NCBI GenBank assembly: GCA_045602385.1
Contig: JAZSBL010000023.1
Location: 70,132-134,131 of the forward strand
Source: SVTX01 sp045602385
Lineage (GTDB): Bacteria; Bacillota; Clostridia; Oscillospirales; CAG-272
Direction: 5' to 3'
Length of the DNA: 64,000 bases
Positions 52,598 to 60,579 of the stretch are shown piece by piece (within the stretch, counting starts at the first letter, position 1; each line of letters begins with the position of its first letter). The notes under the pieces are model-generated. The model was given only the letters and a program-made list of their open reading frames with translations. It was not told the DNA's origin and ran no database searches. The translations under genes and the position numbers were made by a program.

Positions 52598-54037
52598 ATG
52601 GCAAATGACAAAAAGGTAGAACAGATAACGTCTATGGACGTTGATTTTGCTCAGTGGTACACGGACGTTGTTAAAAAGGCGGAGCTGGTTGACTATTCCG
52701 GCGTTAAGGGCTGCATGATCATCCGCCCCTACGGCTACGCTATCTGGGAGAATATTCAGAGATTGCTTGACGCGCGCTTCAAGGAGCTTGGTCATGAGAA
52801 CGTATACATGCCCATGTTCATTCCCGAGAGCCTGCTCCAGAAGGAAAAGGATCACGTTGAGGGCTTTGCGCCCGAGTGCGCTATCGTTACTATCGGCGGT
52901 CAGAATCATCTTTCCGAGCGTCTTATCGTTCGTCCTACCTCCGAGACTCTTTTCTGCGATCACTTCAAGGATATAATTCAGTCCTACCGCGATCTTCCCA
53001 AGCTTTACAATCAGTGGGTAAACGTTGTTCGCTGGGAAAAGACCACCCGTCCCTTCCTCCGTACAAGTGAGTTCCTCTGGCAGGAGGGTCACACTATGCA
53101 CGAAACAGAGGAAGAGGCAAGAGAGGAGACTCTCCGTATGCTCAAGGTATACGAGGACTTCTACCGCGACTGCCTTGCTATCCCCGCTATTACGGGACAG
53201 AAGACCGAGAAGGAGAAGTTTGCAGGTGCGGTTGAGACCTACACCATCGAGCCTATGATGCACAACGGCGTAGCTCTCCAGGGCGGTACTACCCACTACT
53301 TCGGTCAGGGCTTCGCAGAGGCTTTTGACATCAAGTTCACAGGCAGAGATAACAAGATATATCATCCTCACCAGACATCCTGGGGTGTTTCCACAAGAAT
53401 GATCGGCGCTATAATCATGGCGCACGGTGACGATAACGGTCTTATCCTTCCTCCCGCGGTTGCTCCCATTCAGGTTGTTATCATTCCTGTTGCGCAGCAC
53501 AAGGAGGGCGTGCTTGAAAAGGCGCGTGAGCTCAAGGCTCGTCTTGCGGCAAAGGGAATCCGCGTTAAGCTTGACGATTCCGATCAGTCTGCGGGCTGGA
53601 AGTACAGTCAGTACGAGATGAAGGGTGTTCCGGTACGTCTTGAGATCGGTCCCCGTGATATTGAGTCGAACAACTGCGTTCTTGTCAGCCGCGTATCCCG
53701 CGAGAAGAACTTTGTTTCGCTTGACAACCTTGAAGCAGAGGTTGAGAGCATGCTCGCGTTCGTTCACAACGAGCTTGTTGCGCGCGCGGAGAGAAACCTT
53801 GCAGAGAAGACAAGCGAGGCGCGCAGCTTTGAGGAATTCCTTGACGTTGCAGAGAACAAGCCCGGATTTATCAAGGCTATGTGGTGCGGCGACGTTGAGT
53901 GTGAGGATAAGCTTAAGGACGTGACCGGCGGCGTTAAGTCACGCTGCATCCCCTTCGTTGAGGATCATCTTTCCGACAAGTGCGTTTGCTGCGGCAAGCC
54001 TGCAAAGCACATGGTCGTCTGGGGCAGACAGTATTAA
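52598..54037 (+). CDS. proS: Prolyl-tRNA synthetase, short archaeal type
   Basis: Class II aminoacyl-tRNA synthetase charging tRNA-Pro. At 479 residues it has no editing insertion, unlike the ~570-residue bacterial form. Class II motif 2 is visible as TRPFLRTSEFLWQEGHT and motif 3 near residue 270. The C-terminal zinc-type domain with Cys pairs (CVCCGKPA) ends in the Tyr typical of this type (VVWGRQY). It has its own promoter. Without the insertion domain, Ala-tRNA-Pro must be cleared by a free-standing enzyme encoded elsewhere; this is inferred. Confidence 0.96.
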   Translation: MANDKKVEQITSMDVDFAQWYTDVVKKAELVDYSGVKGCMIIRPYGYAIWENIQRLLDARFKELGHENVYMPMFIPESLLQKEKDHVEGFAPECAIVTIGGQNHLSERLIVRPTSETLFCDHFKDIIQSYRDLPKLYNQWVNVVRWEKTTRPFLRTSEFLWQEGHTMHETEEEAREETLRMLKVYEDFYRDCLAIPAITGQKTEKEKFAGAVETYTIEPMMHNGVALQGGTTHYFGQGFAEAFDIKFTGRDNKIYHPHQTSWGVSTRMIGAIIMAHGDDNGLILPPAVAPIQVVIIPVAQHKEGVLEKARELKARLAAKGIRVKLDDSDQSAGWKYSQYEMKGVPVRLEIGPRDIESNNCVLVSRVSREKNFVSLDNLEAEVESMLAFVHNELVARAERNLAEKTSEARSFEEFLDVAENKPGFIKAMWCGDVECEDKLKDVTGGVKSRCIPFVEDHLSDKCVCCGKPAKHMVVWGRQY

Positions 54038-54052
54038 TAGTGTTAATGGATT

Positions 54053-54095
54053 GTGGGGGGAGAAAACTTTTTGAAAAAAGGTTTTCTCCCCCCAC
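54053..54095. repeat. Interspersed hairpin repeat after proS
   Basis: GTGGGGGGAGAAAAC (54053-54067) pairs with GTTTTCTCCCCCCAC (54081-54095) around an inner CTTTTT/AAAAAG. The flanks read ACGCCCCACC and CAAAAACTTTTAA. It probably acts as the proS terminator, and it shares its design with hairpins near 15.0, 46.8, 46.9 and 61.6 kb. Confidence 0.75.
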
Positions 54096-54185
54096 GCCCC
54101 ACCTCTTTCAAAAACTTTTAATAGAGGGGCTTGGAGTAGAGTGCGCTTGAAGACTTATAAATTTTTTAAGAAGGGAGAGTTTTCT

Positions 54186-55316
54186 ATGATAAGGGATAAG
54201 CAAAGGGGCGGTTTTTTCTCGAAGATCGACCCGATATTGTTAATCTGCACGCTTGCGCTCTCCCTTTTTAGTATTATGACCGTCTTTGGCGCGATGGACA
54301 ACTTCGGTACGCGAAAGCTTATAATGCAGGTCGCCATGACTGTGGCGGGAATCGTTGCTACCTTTATTATCGCGCAGTTTGACTACCACTGGTTCGTTGA
54401 CAAGCTTTGGATGATACTCATCGGCGCGTCGGTGCTTTTGCTGCTTATTACGCTTATCTTCGGAAGCTCGGGCGAGAACATGGAAACTGCGAACAAGTCA
54501 TGGCTGAAGATTCCCGGAATAGGTGTTATGATCCAGCCCTCGGAGTTTGTAAAAATAGCTTTGGTCTGCTCATTTGCCAAGCACATTTCGCTTGTTAAGG
54601 ATCGTATAAATCACGCAAAGGAGCTTTTATGTCTTGCGGCGCACGCGGGCCTTATCGTGGGCTTGATACTTATATCGGGTGACCTTGGAGTTGCTCTTGT
54701 GTATATGGGCTTTTTGCTTATAATGCTCTTTGCGGCGGAGCTTTCGGGCTGGTATTTCCTTGGCGGAGCAGGTGCTGTGGTGCTTGCCTTTCCCGTTTTG
54801 TGGGACACCATGGCAGACTACCAGCGAGAGAGAATAATCGTTGGATTTAACCCAATGCTTGATCCCGACGGAAAGGGATTGCAACCGCTTTTATCAAAGC
54901 AGTGTATCGGAAACGGCGGTGTTTTCGGAATCGGTCTTATGGGCAAGGGAGATTACGAGCATCTGCCCGCCTCGCACACCGACTTTATTTTCGCTACGGT
55001 TTGTGAAAAGTTCGGAATGATCGGCGGACTTGTCGTTATAATCCTGCTTGCGATCATGGTGGTGAGGATCCTAATGATCGCGCGAGAGAGCGGAAACGAT
55101 TACGGCTCGCTTATCTGCGTGGGCGTTGCGGCGATAATTATCGTTCAGACGCTTGAAAACCTTGGAATGTGTCTGGCTATGCTCCCGGTCGTTGGATTGA
55201 CACTCCCGTTTTTGTCATGCGGCGGATCATCGGTTTTGGCGACGTACATTCTTTTATCTTTGGTTCACAGTATAAAGTCACACAAGAGCACCACGAGATT
55301 GAACGGTGCGGAATAA
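54186..55316 (+). CDS. FtsW/RodA/SpoVE-family peptidoglycan polymerase
   Basis: SEDS-family glycosyltransferase with ten TM helices, 376 residues from ATG 54186 (AAGAAGGGAGAG before it). Signatures include IQPSEFVKIAL, the SGDLGVALVYMG segment with the conserved catalytic-region Asp, and the C-terminal PFLSCGGSSVLATYILLSLV. RodA is most likely from its length and lack of N- and C-terminal extensions. The exact partner penicillin-binding protein is not in the window. A terminator follows. Confidence 0.92.
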   Translation: MIRDKQRGGFFSKIDPILLICTLALSLFSIMTVFGAMDNFGTRKLIMQVAMTVAGIVATFIIAQFDYHWFVDKLWMILIGASVLLLLITLIFGSSGENMETANKSWLKIPGIGVMIQPSEFVKIALVCSFAKHISLVKDRINHAKELLCLAAHAGLIVGLILISGDLGVALVYMGFLLIMLFAAELSGWYFLGGAGAVVLAFPVLWDTMADYQRERIIVGFNPMLDPDGKGLQPLLSKQCIGNGGVFGIGLMGKGDYEHLPASHTDFIFATVCEKFGMIGGLVVIILLAIMVVRILMIARESGNDYGSLICVGVAAIIIVQTLENLGMCLAMLPVVGLTLPFLSCGGSSVLATYILLSLVHSIKSHKSTTRLNGAE

Positions 55317-55317
55317 A

Positions 55318-55343
55318 GAAAAATCGAGAGCTTGCTCTCGATT
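55318..55343 (+). terminator. Terminator after the rodA-like gene
   Basis: AAATCGAGAGC pairs with GCTCTCGATTT around TT, followed by a T-run. Confidence 0.9.
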
Positions 55344-55413
55344 TTTTTCTTTCCCGTCATAAACACGTCACGGCTGAAATATATTTAAGTAAGTAAAGCT
55401 GTGGAGGGAAAAT

Positions 55414-55920
55414 ATGTTTATCTATTCATTTCGCGCCGCGACGATAAAGTTTTTTGGTATCATTGCCGTAACGCTCGTCGCGCTTATTGCTATTATCGCT
55501 TTTGTGCCTGTTTATGCGCAGGGCGGAACAGGGAATACACAGGATACGCCCGCAAACGTTCAGGATAGTGTGGAATACAATTACGACAAGGTCAAGACAA
55601 GCGCGGATGCTGCGAATTTTTTGGCTCAATTCGGCTGGACGGTTGACGGCGCGAACGCAAAGAGTGTGACTGTTACTATTCCCGCGGAGTTTGACAAGGT
55701 GTTTGCGGCCTATAACGAAATTCAACGCGCGCAGGGTCTTGACCTTTCAAAGTACAAGAAAAAGGAGCTGACACGCTACACCTTTGAGGTTACTAATTAC
55801 AAGGACTACGAGGGCAAGGTCTACGCCAACGTTCTCGTTTACCGCAACAAGGTGGTAGGTGGGGACATCTGCTCGGCAGACGTTACGGGTTTCGTTCACG
55901 GCTTTGAGGGGGCGAAATAG
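55414..55920 (+). CDS. DUF4830-type membrane-anchored protein
   Basis: A 168-residue protein with an N-terminal TM/signal anchor (about 10-35, FGIIAVTLVALIAIIAFVPV), then a soluble domain of the DUF4830 type: FLAQFGWTVDG, VTIPAEFDKVFAAYNEIQRAQG, LTRYTFEVTNY and VLVYRNKVVGGDICSADVTG. The family is common in Clostridia and has no known function. The domain should face outside. Its terminator (55930-55963) occurs again, identically, at 56837-56870. Confidence 0.8.
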   Translation: MFIYSFRAATIKFFGIIAVTLVALIAIIAFVPVYAQGGTGNTQDTPANVQDSVEYNYDKVKTSADAANFLAQFGWTVDGANAKSVTVTIPAEFDKVFAAYNEIQRAQGLDLSKYKKKELTRYTFEVTNYKDYEGKVYANVLVYRNKVVGGDICSADVTGFVHGFEGAK

Positions 55921-55929
55921 TGAAAAATA

Positions 55930-55963
55930 AAAGGACAGGGAACTGTGCGTTCTCTGTCCTTTT
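55930..55963. terminator. Terminator after DUF4830 gene (direct repeat copy 1)
   Basis: AAAGGACAG pairs with CTGTCCTTT, with an inner GAAC/GTTC pair. All 34 bases are identical to 56837-56870, and the preceding AAAAATAA is also shared. Confidence 0.88.
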
Positions 55964-55981
55964 GTTTGTTCTATGGGAAGT

Positions 55982-56218
55982 TTAATCTTCCTCTGTTTCG
56001 TTAAAATATTCTCTGTCAAAAAATTCCGACAGGGTTATTTCTGCGCCCTCGCAAAAGCGCTTGACGGTAATGATTTTTGAGCATTTCGTTCTGCCCTTGA
56101 TAAGATCATAAATCGCCGAGGGCGACATTCCACCCTTCAAGGCGATATCGCACACGTTGCTGTTTCGCTCCCTGCATATTTCCTCAATGCGCTTGACAAT
56201 AGCATCGTTTAACTTCAT
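55982..56218 (-). CDS. XRE-family repressor of the SLOG cassette
   Basis: A 78-residue single-domain helix-turn-helix protein (NVCDIALKGGMSPSAIYDLI at about 21-40, then ITVKRFCEGAEITLSEFFDR). It is related to the regulator at 12536-12778. It is divergent from a SLOG-type gene, and the shared 158-bp region holds three near-identical palindromes, one beside its own start, one just upstream of the -35 and one just downstream of the -10 of the divergent gene. This is a classical arrangement for autoregulation and repression of the neighbour. Confidence 0.88.
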   Translation of the reverse strand: MKLNDAIVKRIEEICRERNSNVCDIALKGGMSPSAIYDLIKGRTKCSKIITVKRFCEGAEITLSEFFDREYFNETEED

Positions 56219-56239
56219 AATTACACCCTACCTATAAAT

Positions 56240-56255
56240 TTGTGGACTTCCACAA
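56240..56255. promoter_or_regulatory. Operator 1 of the XRE/SLOG region
   Basis: TTGTGGA-CT-TCCACAA, a perfect palindrome between the XRE start and its probable -10 (TATAAT on the minus strand at about 56258-56263). Confidence 0.75.
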
Positions 56256-56284
56256 TTATTATAGGTAAAAACAAAATTCTTATC

Positions 56285-56300
56285 TCGTGGAGTTCCACGA
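56285..56300. promoter_or_regulatory. Operator 2 of the XRE/SLOG region
   Basis: TCGTGGA-GT-TCCACGA, a perfect palindrome that ends 2 bases before the -35 of the SLOG promoter. Confidence 0.78.
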
Positions 56301-56302
56301 TA

Positions 56303-56331
56303 TTGACAAAAAATTTATCGGGGTGTATAAT
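56303..56331 (+). promoter_or_regulatory. Promoter of the SLOG pseudogene
   Basis: TTGACA (56303-56308), 17 bases, TATAAT (56326-56331): a near-consensus SigA promoter bracketed by operators 2 and 3. Confidence 0.85.
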
Positions 56332-56341
56332 GAGTTGAATA

Positions 56342-56357
56342 TCGTGGTATTCCACGA
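56342..56357. promoter_or_regulatory. Operator 3 of the XRE/SLOG region
   Basis: TCGTGGTATTCCACGA, with arms TCGTGG/CCACGA as in operator 2. It lies about +4 to +19 relative to the expected start of transcription, where a bound repressor would block RNA polymerase. Confidence 0.78.
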
Positions 56358-56376
56358 AAGTGTATGGGGGCTTGAT

Positions 56377-56832
56377 ATGATAATAAGTTTTGTCGGACAT
56401 TCCGTTATTTCTTCGTCAGGCATAGTGAAGGAGATGGTTAAGTAACAGCTACGGAATATTATTGGGCAGGAAAAAGCCTTTTGTTATCTTGGCGGATATG
56501 GAGATTTTGATGGACTGTGTGCCTGTGCGTGCAGAGAGTTGAAGCAGGAACGTGTGTTCATTGAGCTTGTTTACGTGACGCCGTATTTAAGTTTATCGGA
56601 ACAAGAAAAGATTAAAAGCATGCAGAAGGTCGGCTTGTGCGATTCATCGGTATACCCGCCTATTGAGAACGTTCCGCTGAGGTTTGCTGTTTTGAAAAGA
56701 AACGAATGGATGATGAGCCACGCTGATATCGTTATTGCGTACGTCAATCGCAATTATGGAGGAGCGTATAAATCGCTCCTTATTGCAAGGCGAAAACAAA
56801 AGAAAATAATAAATATCTGTGATATTCTTTAA
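56377..56832 (+). pseudogene. SLOG-type Rossmann protein interrupted by in-frame TAA
   Basis: From ATG 56377 the frame reads MIISFVGHSVISSSGIVKEM and then a TAA at codon 23 (56443-56445). It continues in the same frame, without a shift, to a TAA at 56830-56832. The rest has family landmarks: CYLGGYGDFDGLCACACREL, SSVYPPIENVPLRFAVLKRN, EWMMSHADIVIAYVNRNYGG. These match the small DUF1273/YpsA-like SLOG proteins of Bacillota, predicted to bind nucleotide-like ligands. A single GAA/CAA-to-TAA change would explain the stop. The promoter and operators are intact. The complete protein would have about 151 residues. An assembly error is possible. Confidence 0.75.
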
Positions 56833-56836
56833 AAAT

Positions 56837-56870
56837 AAAGGACAGGGAACTGTGCGTTCTCTGTCCTTTT
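56837..56870. terminator. Bidirectional terminator (direct repeat copy 2) before mscL
   Basis: Identical 34 bases to 55930-55963. It lies between the SLOG pseudogene and the convergent mscL gene and can serve both. Confidence 0.88.
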
Positions 56871-56877
56871 TATATAA

Positions 56878-57486
56878 TTATTTGTTTTTGAGCTCTGCAA
56901 GTATCATCTTGAGAAGGTCCTCTGTGGTGGGATTTGCCTCACGCTCAAGTCTTGCCTTTTCAGCCGCCTCTGCCTCTGCCTTTGCTTTCAGCTCTGCACG
57001 GTATGCCAGAACTACCTTGCGGCTGTGCCAATTCTTGCCCTCTGCCTTGAGCGCCTTACGCTCTGCCTTGGTTGCTCTGCCTGCTCTGAGAGATTCGTTA
57101 TCCTCACGGAACTTGTTGAATATCTTGACGATAACGAAAAGAACGAATGCGATGATAATGAAATTGATTATCGCGTTGATGAATGAGCCCCAGTCTATGT
57201 AAATGGACTCTGTAAGATCGGGAACTACCTGTGTTCCTATTACGGCTCCGCTGTCGTCTAGCACCTCAACGGTAGTGTCAACTCTCTTCAAAAATGTCAG
57301 CTGCTCCGAAAGTGTATCTGCGCCTATTATCATTGCAACGAGCCAGTTTATGACAGGCTTCAATATGAAATTGCTGAGTCCGTTGACGATTGCGGTGAAG
57401 GCTCCGCCAACGATAACACCGACTGCCATATCCACTACGTTGCCGCGTGTAATGAATTTCTTAAATTCGCCGAAAAACTTTTTCAT
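56878..57486 (-). CDS. mscL: Large-conductance mechanosensitive channel, C-terminally extended
   Basis: Tension-gated pore that protects against osmotic downshock. The N-terminal part is canonical: FKKFITRGNVVDMAVGVIVGGAFTAIV (TM1), a periplasmic loop, and TM2 (about 100-125, FINAIINFIIIAFVLFVIV). At 202 residues it is longer than the usual 130-150. The extra part is a charged Ala/Glu/Lys helix (about 140-185) before the family-type tail TTEDLLKMILAELKNK. AGGAGG precedes the start. Confidence 0.95.
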   Translation of the reverse strand: MKKFFGEFKKFITRGNVVDMAVGVIVGGAFTAIVNGLSNFILKPVINWLVAMIIGADTLSEQLTFLKRVDTTVEVLDDSGAVIGTQVVPDLTESIYIDWGSFINAIINFIIIAFVLFVIVKIFNKFREDNESLRAGRATKAERKALKAEGKNWHSRKVVLAYRAELKAKAEAEAAEKARLEREANPTTEDLLKMILAELKNK

Positions 57487-57516
57487 GTTGTCCTCCTGAT
57501 ATTGTATTTAAGTAAT

Positions 57517-58542
57517 TTAGTTTACGTATTCGTTGAAAATATTGAGTATATCCTGAACGTTGGCGGCCCAGCTTTCCGCTTTGGCGGTTACCGATACGTA
57601 ATAATGTCCGTTATCTCCCTTTGCGTAGGTGACGATGCAGAATCCGCTGGTGTTTTTCTCGGTGAAACCGGTTTTGCCCGCGATGATGTTTGCATTGCTC
57701 GGTTGCTTTGTATAAAGGTAATTAGGGGAGAACAGTGCATGATAGAATTTGCCCGCGCGCTCACTTTGATATACCTGCGCTGTCAAAACGCTGGAGCAGA
57801 GCGGATTCTTCATAGCGTATGCCATGATAGTGGCAATATCACGACAGGTAGAGTAATGATACTGATGGTAAAGTCCCGTGCAATTTTGGAAGAGCGTGGT
57901 GTCTCCTATTCCAAGCACCTCCGCCTTTTCGTTCATAAGCTTAACGAAATTTGCCTCGCTGCCGGCAACATACTCTGCAAGCGTTATGCAGGCGATGCCG
58001 TCCGATTGAAGTATTGCAGCGTGAAGCAGATCCTTTACGGTGAGCTTTGTGCCCTTGGGATATACAAGACCTGAATTTTCGCCGTACTCATGTGTGATTT
58101 CAAGAACCTCGTCAAGTGAATCCTCGCTCTTGAGGTTCTCGGCAACGACGATGAGTGTCATTACCTTTGTCATTGATGCGGGGTAGATCAGCTGTCCGCC
58201 CTGACGTGATGCTACGATCTCATTTGCGGTAATGTCAACGAGTATCGCCTTCTCCGAGCTCATAAACTCTTGGGAGATAGTGTTCTTTGAAGCCTCCATG
58301 GAGGGCAGATTAACCGTTATTCCCTCTGTGCGGAAGGGGTAGTCTCCGTCTGCTGAGGTAGGTGTGTCGGCGGTTTCCTCCTCGGTGGAATTTGCCCTTG
58401 ATACGAGCGCCACGGTAAAGTAGACCGAGAGCATGATCGCAAAGAGAAGAATGACTGCCGTGATCACCAAAAGGAGATTGAGCAGTGAGTCATCCATGCA
58501 CGCCTCGCGCGCGGGCGTGCTTTTATTCTTTTTAAAAGCCAT
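57517..58542 (-). CDS. D-alanyl-D-alanine carboxypeptidase, membrane-anchored (S11 family)
   Basis: Trims the terminal D-Ala of peptidoglycan stem peptides. The 341-residue product has an N-terminal TM anchor (about 20-48), then the DacA/PBP5-type domain: SxxK as Ser123-Met-Thr-Lys126 and KTG at 290-292 (AGKTGFTEK). The position of the usual SxN motif reads Ser180-Asp-Gly182 (ILQSDGIACITLAE), so the Asn is missing. No C-terminal PBP5 domain or amphipathic anchor follows. A promoter lies at 58573-58601. A divergent promoter drives udk. Confidence 0.9.
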   Translation of the reverse strand: MAFKKNKSTPAREACMDDSLLNLLLVITAVILLFAIMLSVYFTVALVSRANSTEEETADTPTSADGDYPFRTEGITVNLPSMEASKNTISQEFMSSEKAILVDITANEIVASRQGGQLIYPASMTKVMTLIVVAENLKSEDSLDEVLEITHEYGENSGLVYPKGTKLTVKDLLHAAILQSDGIACITLAEYVAGSEANFVKLMNEKAEVLGIGDTTLFQNCTGLYHQYHYSTCRDIATIMAYAMKNPLCSSVLTAQVYQSERAGKFYHALFSPNYLYTKQPSNANIIAGKTGFTEKNTSGFCIVTYAKGDNGHYYVSVTAKAESWAANVQDILNIFNEYVN

Positions 58543-58572
58543 GTTAAATGTCCTTTCATAAATACTGCTTTA

Positions 58573-58601
58573 ATTGTACCACAGGGACACACTTTTGTCA
58601 A
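58573..58601 (-). promoter_or_regulatory. Promoter of the carboxypeptidase gene
   Basis: On the minus strand TTGACA (58596-58601), 17 bases, TACAAT (58573-58578). Confidence 0.8.
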
Positions 58602-58649
58602 CAGATATGCGGCCCAAATGGCATGACGCGCAAAGATTTTTTTTGCGCC

Positions 58650-58678
58650 TTGACAAGGTATGGATATAATGGTATAAT
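58650..58678 (+). promoter_or_regulatory. Promoter of udk
   Basis: TTGACA (58650-58655), 17 bases, TATAAT (58673-58678). Confidence 0.85.
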
Positions 58679-58714
58679 TTTAATTGTAATTATGCTTGAC
58701 GGAGGGATTTTGTG

Positions 58715-59341
58715 ATGCAAAAGGCAATGCTTATCGGTATAGCGGGAGGCACGGGCTCCGGAAAATCTACCTTTGCCGAGGGGTTAAGAGAGCTTTTTCC
58801 CAACCACGTTACCATCATAGCCTACGATAACTACTACAAGCCGCAGGACGACATATCGTTTGAGGAAAGGCTTAAGACAAATTACGATTGCCCTGATGCT
58901 CTTGATACGGATCTGATGATATCACAGCTTGAAAAATTAGTTGAGGGTGAGCCGATAGATATTCCCGTATACGATTTTTGCATACATACGAGAAAGTCGG
59001 TGACAGAGAGGGTAGAGCCAAAGCCTATAATAATCGTTGACGGAATCCTGACCTTCCACGACGAGAGGCTGCGCGCCATGTTCGACCTCAAGATATTTGC
59101 CGATGCGGATGCCGACGAGCGTATACTCCGCCGACTTCGTCGCGACGTAAACGAGCGAGGACGCGACATTGACGGAGTTATCAAGCAGTACGTGGACACC
59201 GTCAAGATCATGCATGGAATATACGTGGAGCCGACAAAGAAATACGCCGATATAGTTGTTAACGGAGGTATGAACAAGATCGCGCTTGACGTTGTGGCAT
59301 CCAAGATAACACAAAGACTTATTGAGATAAATACAAAATAA
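58715..59341 (+). CDS. udk: Uridine kinase
   Basis: Phosphorylates uridine and cytidine in pyrimidine salvage. The 208-residue product has the P-loop GGTGSGKST (about residues 11-19), YDNYYKPQDD, the substrate region NYDCPDALDTDLM, and DGILTFHDERLR. ATG 58715 is chosen over the adjacent GTG 58712 because GGAGGG is better spaced. It is monocistronic, between its own promoter and a terminator shared with secG. Confidence 0.93.
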   Translation: MQKAMLIGIAGGTGSGKSTFAEGLRELFPNHVTIIAYDNYYKPQDDISFEERLKTNYDCPDALDTDLMISQLEKLVEGEPIDIPVYDFCIHTRKSVTERVEPKPIIIVDGILTFHDERLRAMFDLKIFADADADERILRRLRRDVNERGRDIDGVIKQYVDTVKIMHGIYVEPTKKYADIVVNGGMNKIALDVVASKITQRLIEINTK

Positions 59342-59368
59342 AAAAAGCCGCACACGCGGCTTTTTTTA
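59341..59368. terminator. Bidirectional terminator between udk and secG
   Basis: AAAAAAGCCGC-ACAC-GCGGCTTTTTTT. Confidence 0.92.
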
Positions 59369-59379
59369 CTGTTTCTTTA

Positions 59380-59619
59380 TCAGAACAAGAGGTACATTGC
59401 GATAACGATACCAACGAAAACAACAGCAAGTACTCCTGTAGCTATGGACATTATCTTGTTCTTGTCTGCTGTCTTATTCTTGCCGTAGAAGTTATCAGAA
59501 CCGCCGGCGATGGCACCGGAAAGGCTCTTTTCCTTGCCCTGCTGAAGAAGAACAAGAACTACAAGTGCAATTGTGATTGCAAGCAATACACCGCCTAAAA
59601 CAAACATCAATTCAACCAT
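59380..59619 (-). CDS. secG: Preprotein translocase subunit SecG
   Basis: Auxiliary Sec translocon subunit of 79 residues with two TM helices (about 3-23 and 55-78) around the conserved loop VLLQQGKEKSLSGAIAGGSDNFYGKNK. GAGGTCG lies before the start. It has its own promoter at 59708-59736, away from secY at 5988. Confidence 0.96.
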   Translation of the reverse strand: MVELMFVLGGVLLAITIALVVLVLLQQGKEKSLSGAIAGGSDNFYGKNKTADKNKIMSIATGVLAVVFVGIVIAMYLLF

Positions 59620-59707
59620 TTTTTCGACCTCCTTTTGAAATCGCTATAAAGATATTATTTACTAAATCATTCATTCGGGGCAAAGCACCCGACATTACAC
59701 TCAAGGT

Positions 59708-59736
59708 ATTATATCACAGCTTACAAAAAAAATCAA
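59708..59736 (-). promoter_or_regulatory. Promoter of secG
   Basis: On the minus strand TTGATT (59731-59736), 17 bases, TATAAT (59708-59713). Confidence 0.75.
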
Positions 59737-59781
59737 TAGTAAAAATCAAAAAAAGGGAAAATATTTTTGAATGTGCGTATT

Positions 59782-60579
59782 TTATTTTGCGGAAGTGGCA
59801 AAACCCCAGCTTGATGCATAGGTTTCCGCGTAGGAATCCTTTTCGCAGATGATCTTCAGTGATTTGGGACAGTAATCGAAGGCTCCGTAGCCTACGCTTA
59901 TTACGGAGGAGGGAATAGATACGCTCTCAAGGACCGCGCAGGATGCGAATGCAAACCAGCCTATCTCCTTGACGCTTGAGGGAATGATTACGCTTCTTAT
60001 TTGCGCTCCCTTGAAGGCCTCCTCTCCGATAGCTACCACAGGGAATCCGTCAATGCTTTGCGGAATCGTGACGTCCATGCCGTTGCCTGTATATGCGGTA
60101 ACGGTGACCTTGCCGTCCTTTACGGTGTATTTATAATCGGACCGCGCGCTGAGGCTATCGTTGGAGTGGGAGCCGGAATTGACAGTGGAATCTCCACCCG
60201 AAAGGGCTGCGACGGTCTTTTTCAGAGAGGCTACCGTTTCCTCAAGGGCTGAGATCTGGAGCTGATATTCGCATTCTTCAATGTAGTTTTCTTCCTTTAA
60301 TTTAAGAAGCTCTGCTTGCAGGGATTCGGTCAGTGTCATGTAATATGAGATCTGCTCCTTGTACGTGTCGGCAGTGATGTCGTTGACCGCGCCGTTTTCC
60401 GTGCTGCTTGTCGAGTTTCCCGCCCCGGTTGACGTCTCCGCGTTCTGTGAGGCGGATGATGGCGGCTCGGTCCGGCTTGTCTGCCCGTTATCTGCGGCGC
60501 TGCCGCAGGAGGCGAGAGGAGTTGCAATTATGAAGGCGCAGAAAAGCGCGGCCAGTAGCTTTTGGGTTGTCTTTTTCAT
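59782..60579 (-). CDS. BspA-type leucine-rich-repeat lipoprotein
   Basis: Cell-surface lipoprotein of 265 residues. The signal peptide ends in the lipobox LASC with the lipidated Cys25. A Ser/Thr/Asn-rich linker (26-70) precedes a coiled coil (about 70-125, LQAELLKLKEENYIEECEYQ). The last ~90 residues carry two LRR_5-type repeats (IPQSIDGFPVVAIGEEAFKG; IPSSVKEIGWFAFASC; IPSSVISVGYGAFDYC). Such proteins mediate adhesion or protein binding outside the cell; the partner is unknown. AAGGAGAG precedes the start. Confidence 0.88.
   Translation of the reverse strand: MKKTTQKLLAALFCAFIIATPLASCGSAADNGQTSRTEPPSSASQNAETSTGAGNSTSSTENGAVNDITADTYKEQISYYMTLTESLQAELLKLKEENYIEECEYQLQISALEETVASLKKTVAALSGGDSTVNSGSHSNDSLSARSDYKYTVKDGKVTVTAYTGNGMDVTIPQSIDGFPVVAIGEEAFKGAQIRSVIIPSSVKEIGWFAFASCAVLESVSIPSSVISVGYGAFDYCPKSLKIICEKDSYAETYASSWGFATSAK

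Noticed and set aside
56377..56832. Selenocysteine or code reassignment at the SLOG stop
   Set aside because: The codon is TAA, not TGA, and TAA ends most genes in the window.
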